DNA of 23,133 nt, from positions 1 to 23,133 of the forward strand of contig JANXSA010000192.1 in the NCBI GenBank assembly GCA_025352915.1, written 5' to 3'. Of this stretch, positions 21,174 through 23,133 are shown one piece after another. The notes under the pieces were generated by a model that ran no database searches, was not told the DNA's origin, and saw only the letters and a list, made by a program, of their open reading frames with translations. This DNA is from Rhodospirillales bacterium. GTDB lineage: Bacteria > Pseudomonadota > Alphaproteobacteria > Acetobacterales > Acetobacteraceae. How positions within the stretch are numbered: position 1 is the stretch's first letter; each line of letters starts with the position of its first letter. A program made the translations under genes and the position numbers.

Positions 21174-22115
21174 ATGCTCCCCCGCGTCACACTCCTCATC
21201 GCCCTGGTGCTGCCCCTTCCCGCCGCGGCTCAGCTTTTCGACCAGGGCCGCGTTCCAACCCGCGACTTCAAAAGCCCCGACATGGCGGCCCAGGCCAGCC
21301 ACGGCATCGAAAGCGAAAACCTCTTCGGCCTCACCCTCGGCTCCGACATCGACGGCCCCGGCAGCCGCGCTGCCGCCCTCGAAATCAACAGTCGCATCGG
21401 CGCCCGCATCGGCGCCCGCTCGGACCGCTACGCCGCCACCGGCGCCAAGCTCGAATTCGCCTATGGCGCCACGGAAAAACTTTCCATCGCCGGCAGCGTG
21501 CTCGCCGGCTGGCGCAACAGCAGCAACGTCCCCGGCCAGGCCAACCTCAACGCCCCCACTCTTAACGCAATAGCCTTCGACGGCGTTGGGGCCGAACTGC
21601 GCTGGCGCTTCCTCGAACGCGGCCCCTCCCCCGTCGGCGTCACCCTGCACATCGAGCCCTCGCTGCGCGTCACCGACGAACGCACCGGCGAACGCGGCCT
21701 CGGCTGGGCCTTCGAAAATCGCCTGATCGCCGACACCGCCCTCATCCCCGACAAGCTCTTCACCGCCGCCAACCTGATCTACGACATCGAATCCTTCCGC
21801 CCGAAAGGCAGCCCCCTCGAACGGGCCTCCACCGCCGGCATCTCCACCGCCATGACCTACCAGGTCCGGCCCGGCCTCTTCCTCGGCGCCGACATCCGCT
21901 ACCTGCGCGCCTATGAAGGCCTGGCGCTCGACAAATTCCGCGGCTGGGCCATCTTCGCTGGCCCCACCCTCTTTTGGCACGCCACCGACAACATCTGGCT
22001 CTCCGCTACCTACGCCTTCCAGATTGCCGGCCGCGAACGCGGCACCACCGACACCTACGACCTCGGCAACTTCCCGCGCCAAATGCTGAAGTTCAAAATC
22101 GGCATGGAGTTCTGA
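21174..22115 (+). CDS. Outer-membrane beta-barrel protein, putative Zur-regulated channel
   Basis: A 313-residue exported protein that I do not recognise by name. Start ATG 21174 has GGAGG 7 bases upstream. The signal peptide MLPRVTLLIALVLPLPAAAQ is followed by a mature protein of alternating polar/hydrophobic strands (KLEFAYGATEKLSIAGSVLAGW; AELRWRFLE; VGVTLHIEPSLRV; GLFLGADIRYLRAY; ATDNIWLSATYAFQIAG) and ends KFKIGMEF. The terminal Phe is the usual BAM-targeting signature. I count roughly 10-14 strands by eye. There is no TonB box or plug domain, so it is not a ZnuD-type receptor. It is the first gene behind the Zur box and is followed at 2 bp by the zinc-binding protein gene. An outer-membrane zinc channel or sensor is inferred; a general porin or structural barrel is the alternative. 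Confidence 0.82.
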   Translation: MLPRVTLLIALVLPLPAAAQLFDQGRVPTRDFKSPDMAAQASHGIESENLFGLTLGSDIDGPGSRAAALEINSRIGARIGARSDRYAATGAKLEFAYGATEKLSIAGSVLAGWRNSSNVPGQANLNAPTLNAIAFDGVGAELRWRFLERGPSPVGVTLHIEPSLRVTDERTGERGLGWAFENRLIADTALIPDKLFTAANLIYDIESFRPKGSPLERASTAGISTAMTYQVRPGLFLGADIRYLRAYEGLALDKFRGWAIFAGPTLFWHATDNIWLSATYAFQIAGRERGTTDTYDLGNFPRQMLKFKIGMEF

Positions 22116-22117
22116 CC

Positions 22118-23023
22118 ATGCGCCTTACCCGCCGCGCCGCCCTTGCCCTCCTCCTCGCCGCCCCCGCTTCCGCTCAACCCACCCAAAAACGCGTCGTCGC
22201 CAGCTTCTCCATCCTCGCCGACATGATCAGCCGCGTCGGCGAATCCCGCGTCACAATCCGCTCCCTCGCCGGCCCCGACCAGGACCTGCACAGCTACGAA
22301 CCCCGCCCCTCGGACATCCAGGCCGTCGCCCAGGCCGACATCATGGCCATCAACGGCCTCGGTCTCGAAGGCTGGGCCGACCGCATCGCCGCCGCCGCCG
22401 GCTTCAAAGGCACCGCCATCGTCGCCAGCAAAGGCATCCCCGCCCTCAAATCCGCCCACACACACGCTCCCGGCCAAGCCCACGCCCATGGCGCCTTCGA
22501 CCCCCACGCCTGGCAAGACGTCGCCAACGCCCGCCGCTACGTCGCCAATATCCGCGACGGCCTCATCAAAGCCGATCCCGCCAACACCGCCGCCACGACC
22601 GAAGCCGCCGCCCGCTACACCGCCGAACTCGACGCCCTGGACGCCGAAATCCGCGCCCTCCTCGGCCCCATCCCCCGCGCCCGCCGCCGCGCCGTCACCT
22701 CCCACGAAGCCTTCGCCTACTTCGCCGACGCCTACGACATCGACATGCTCGCCATCACCGGCACCTGGCGCGACGCCGAACCCTCCGCCCGCGAACTCGC
22801 CGCCCTCGCCGCCCAAATCAAACGCCAAAACATCCGCGCCCTGTTCCTCGAAAACACCAGCCCCCCAGCCAGCCTCCGCGCCCTGGCCAGCGAAACCAAA
22901 ACCACCATCGGCGGCCGCCTCTACAGCGACGCCCTCTCCGCCCCCACCGGCCCCGCCGGGTCATACATCGCCCTGATGCGCCACAACGCCCGCACCATCG
23001 CGGCGGCGCTGGCGGACGGGTAG
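22118..23023 (+). CDS. znuA: Zinc ABC transporter substrate-binding protein, ZnuA-like
   Basis: A 301-residue cluster A-I (ZnuA/TroA/MntC) metal-binding protein. The start MRLTRRAALALLLAAPASAQ is a signal peptide with twin Arg. The likely ligands are His58 in DQDLHSYEP, His130 in FDPHAWQD, His196 in VTSHEAFAYF, and Asp271 in GGRLYSDAL. A short His-rich loop (HTH at 114-116 and HAH at 122-124) lies just before the second ligand, as in ZnuA; its modest size leaves room for manganese-binding relatives, but the upstream Zur box favours zinc. It begins 2 bp after the barrel gene's stop, with GGAG 8 bases ahead inside that gene, so the two are co-translated. The ZnuB/ZnuC partners are not in the window; the next bases are a hairpin repeat. 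Confidence 0.93.
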   Translation: MRLTRRAALALLLAAPASAQPTQKRVVASFSILADMISRVGESRVTIRSLAGPDQDLHSYEPRPSDIQAVAQADIMAINGLGLEGWADRIAAAAGFKGTAIVASKGIPALKSAHTHAPGQAHAHGAFDPHAWQDVANARRYVANIRDGLIKADPANTAATTEAAARYTAELDALDAEIRALLGPIPRARRRAVTSHEAFAYFADAYDIDMLAITGTWRDAEPSARELAALAAQIKRQNIRALFLENTSPPASLRALASETKTTIGGRLYSDALSAPTGPAGSYIALMRHNARTIAAALADG

Positions 23024-23026
23024 GCA

Positions 23027-23099
23027 AGAAAGGCGAGGGCTCTGCCCTCGACCCGCTGGGGCCTGAGGCCCCAGACCCCCATCCTTTAAGCGCCTTCGG
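23027..23099. repeat. GC-rich double-hairpin repeat, second copy
   Basis: This is a copy of 18117-18189, 64 of 73 bases identical. Stems: CGAGGGC/GCCCTCG (23034-23050, loop TCT) and CTGGGGCC/GGCCCCAG (23056-23074, loop TGA). Relative to the other copy the first stem has swapped a C-G pair to G-C and the second stem differs only in its loop. It lies 3 bp after the znuA stop and could end that transcript. The window ends 34 bases later within similarly GC-rich sequence. Confidence 0.8.
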
Positions 23100-23133
23100 T
23101 AGAGGGGGGCGTCGAGGCCTTCATGCAGGCCTC

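Overview
The window is a GC-rich bacterial chromosome segment with no RNA genes, phage genes or transposases visible. It looks alphaproteobacterial. The LivGFHM-type importer, the short MotA/MotB pair, a GAAC-N7-GAAC LexA-like box and the style of the intergenic hairpin repeats would fit Acetobacteraceae (Rhodospirillales). That family-level placement is inferred from memory of such genomes, not proven.

Layout. 1-1828 (minus): a Wzx-like lipid-linked oligosaccharide flippase followed by the start of uppP (undecaprenyl-diphosphatase), cut by the window edge. 2028-6736 (plus): a complete hydrophobic amino acid type ABC importer (livG-livF-livH-livM and a Tat-like periplasmic binding protein), closed by a 13-bp perfect hairpin. 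6804-9465 (minus): an alpha/beta hydrolase and two duplicated SDR dehydrogenases. 9751-11774 (minus): motB then motA, the reverse of the usual order. 11891-12598 (plus): a hypothetical protein behind a promoter that carries a LexA-like box. 12640-13317 (minus): endonuclease III. 13370-13468: a 32-codon ORF, possibly a gene remnant. 13541-15448 (plus): a membrane PAS-GGDEF protein whose GGDEF domain has lost its catalytic residues. 15458-19185: a thiamine-diphosphate enzyme (plus) with a D-2-hydroxyacid dehydrogenase on each side (both minus). 19248-21106 (plus): a class A penicillin-binding protein split by a -1 frameshift at a C7 run. 21138-23023 (plus): a near-perfect Zur box, an outer-membrane beta-barrel protein and a ZnuA-type zinc-binding protein.

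Two families of hairpin repeats occupy the gaps. One is AT-rich and occurs as inverted pairs (7610-7731 and 9565-9729). The other is GC-rich and occurs at 18117-18269 and 23027-23099. In both families two copies differ by a paired stem change that keeps base pairing, so the folded structure may be what is conserved.

The most interesting unit is the last one. A zinc-repressor operator stands before an uncharacterised outer-membrane barrel joined to a zinc-binding protein gene by a 2-bp gap. This suggests a zinc-starvation outer-membrane uptake component that is not a TonB-dependent ZnuD-type receptor.
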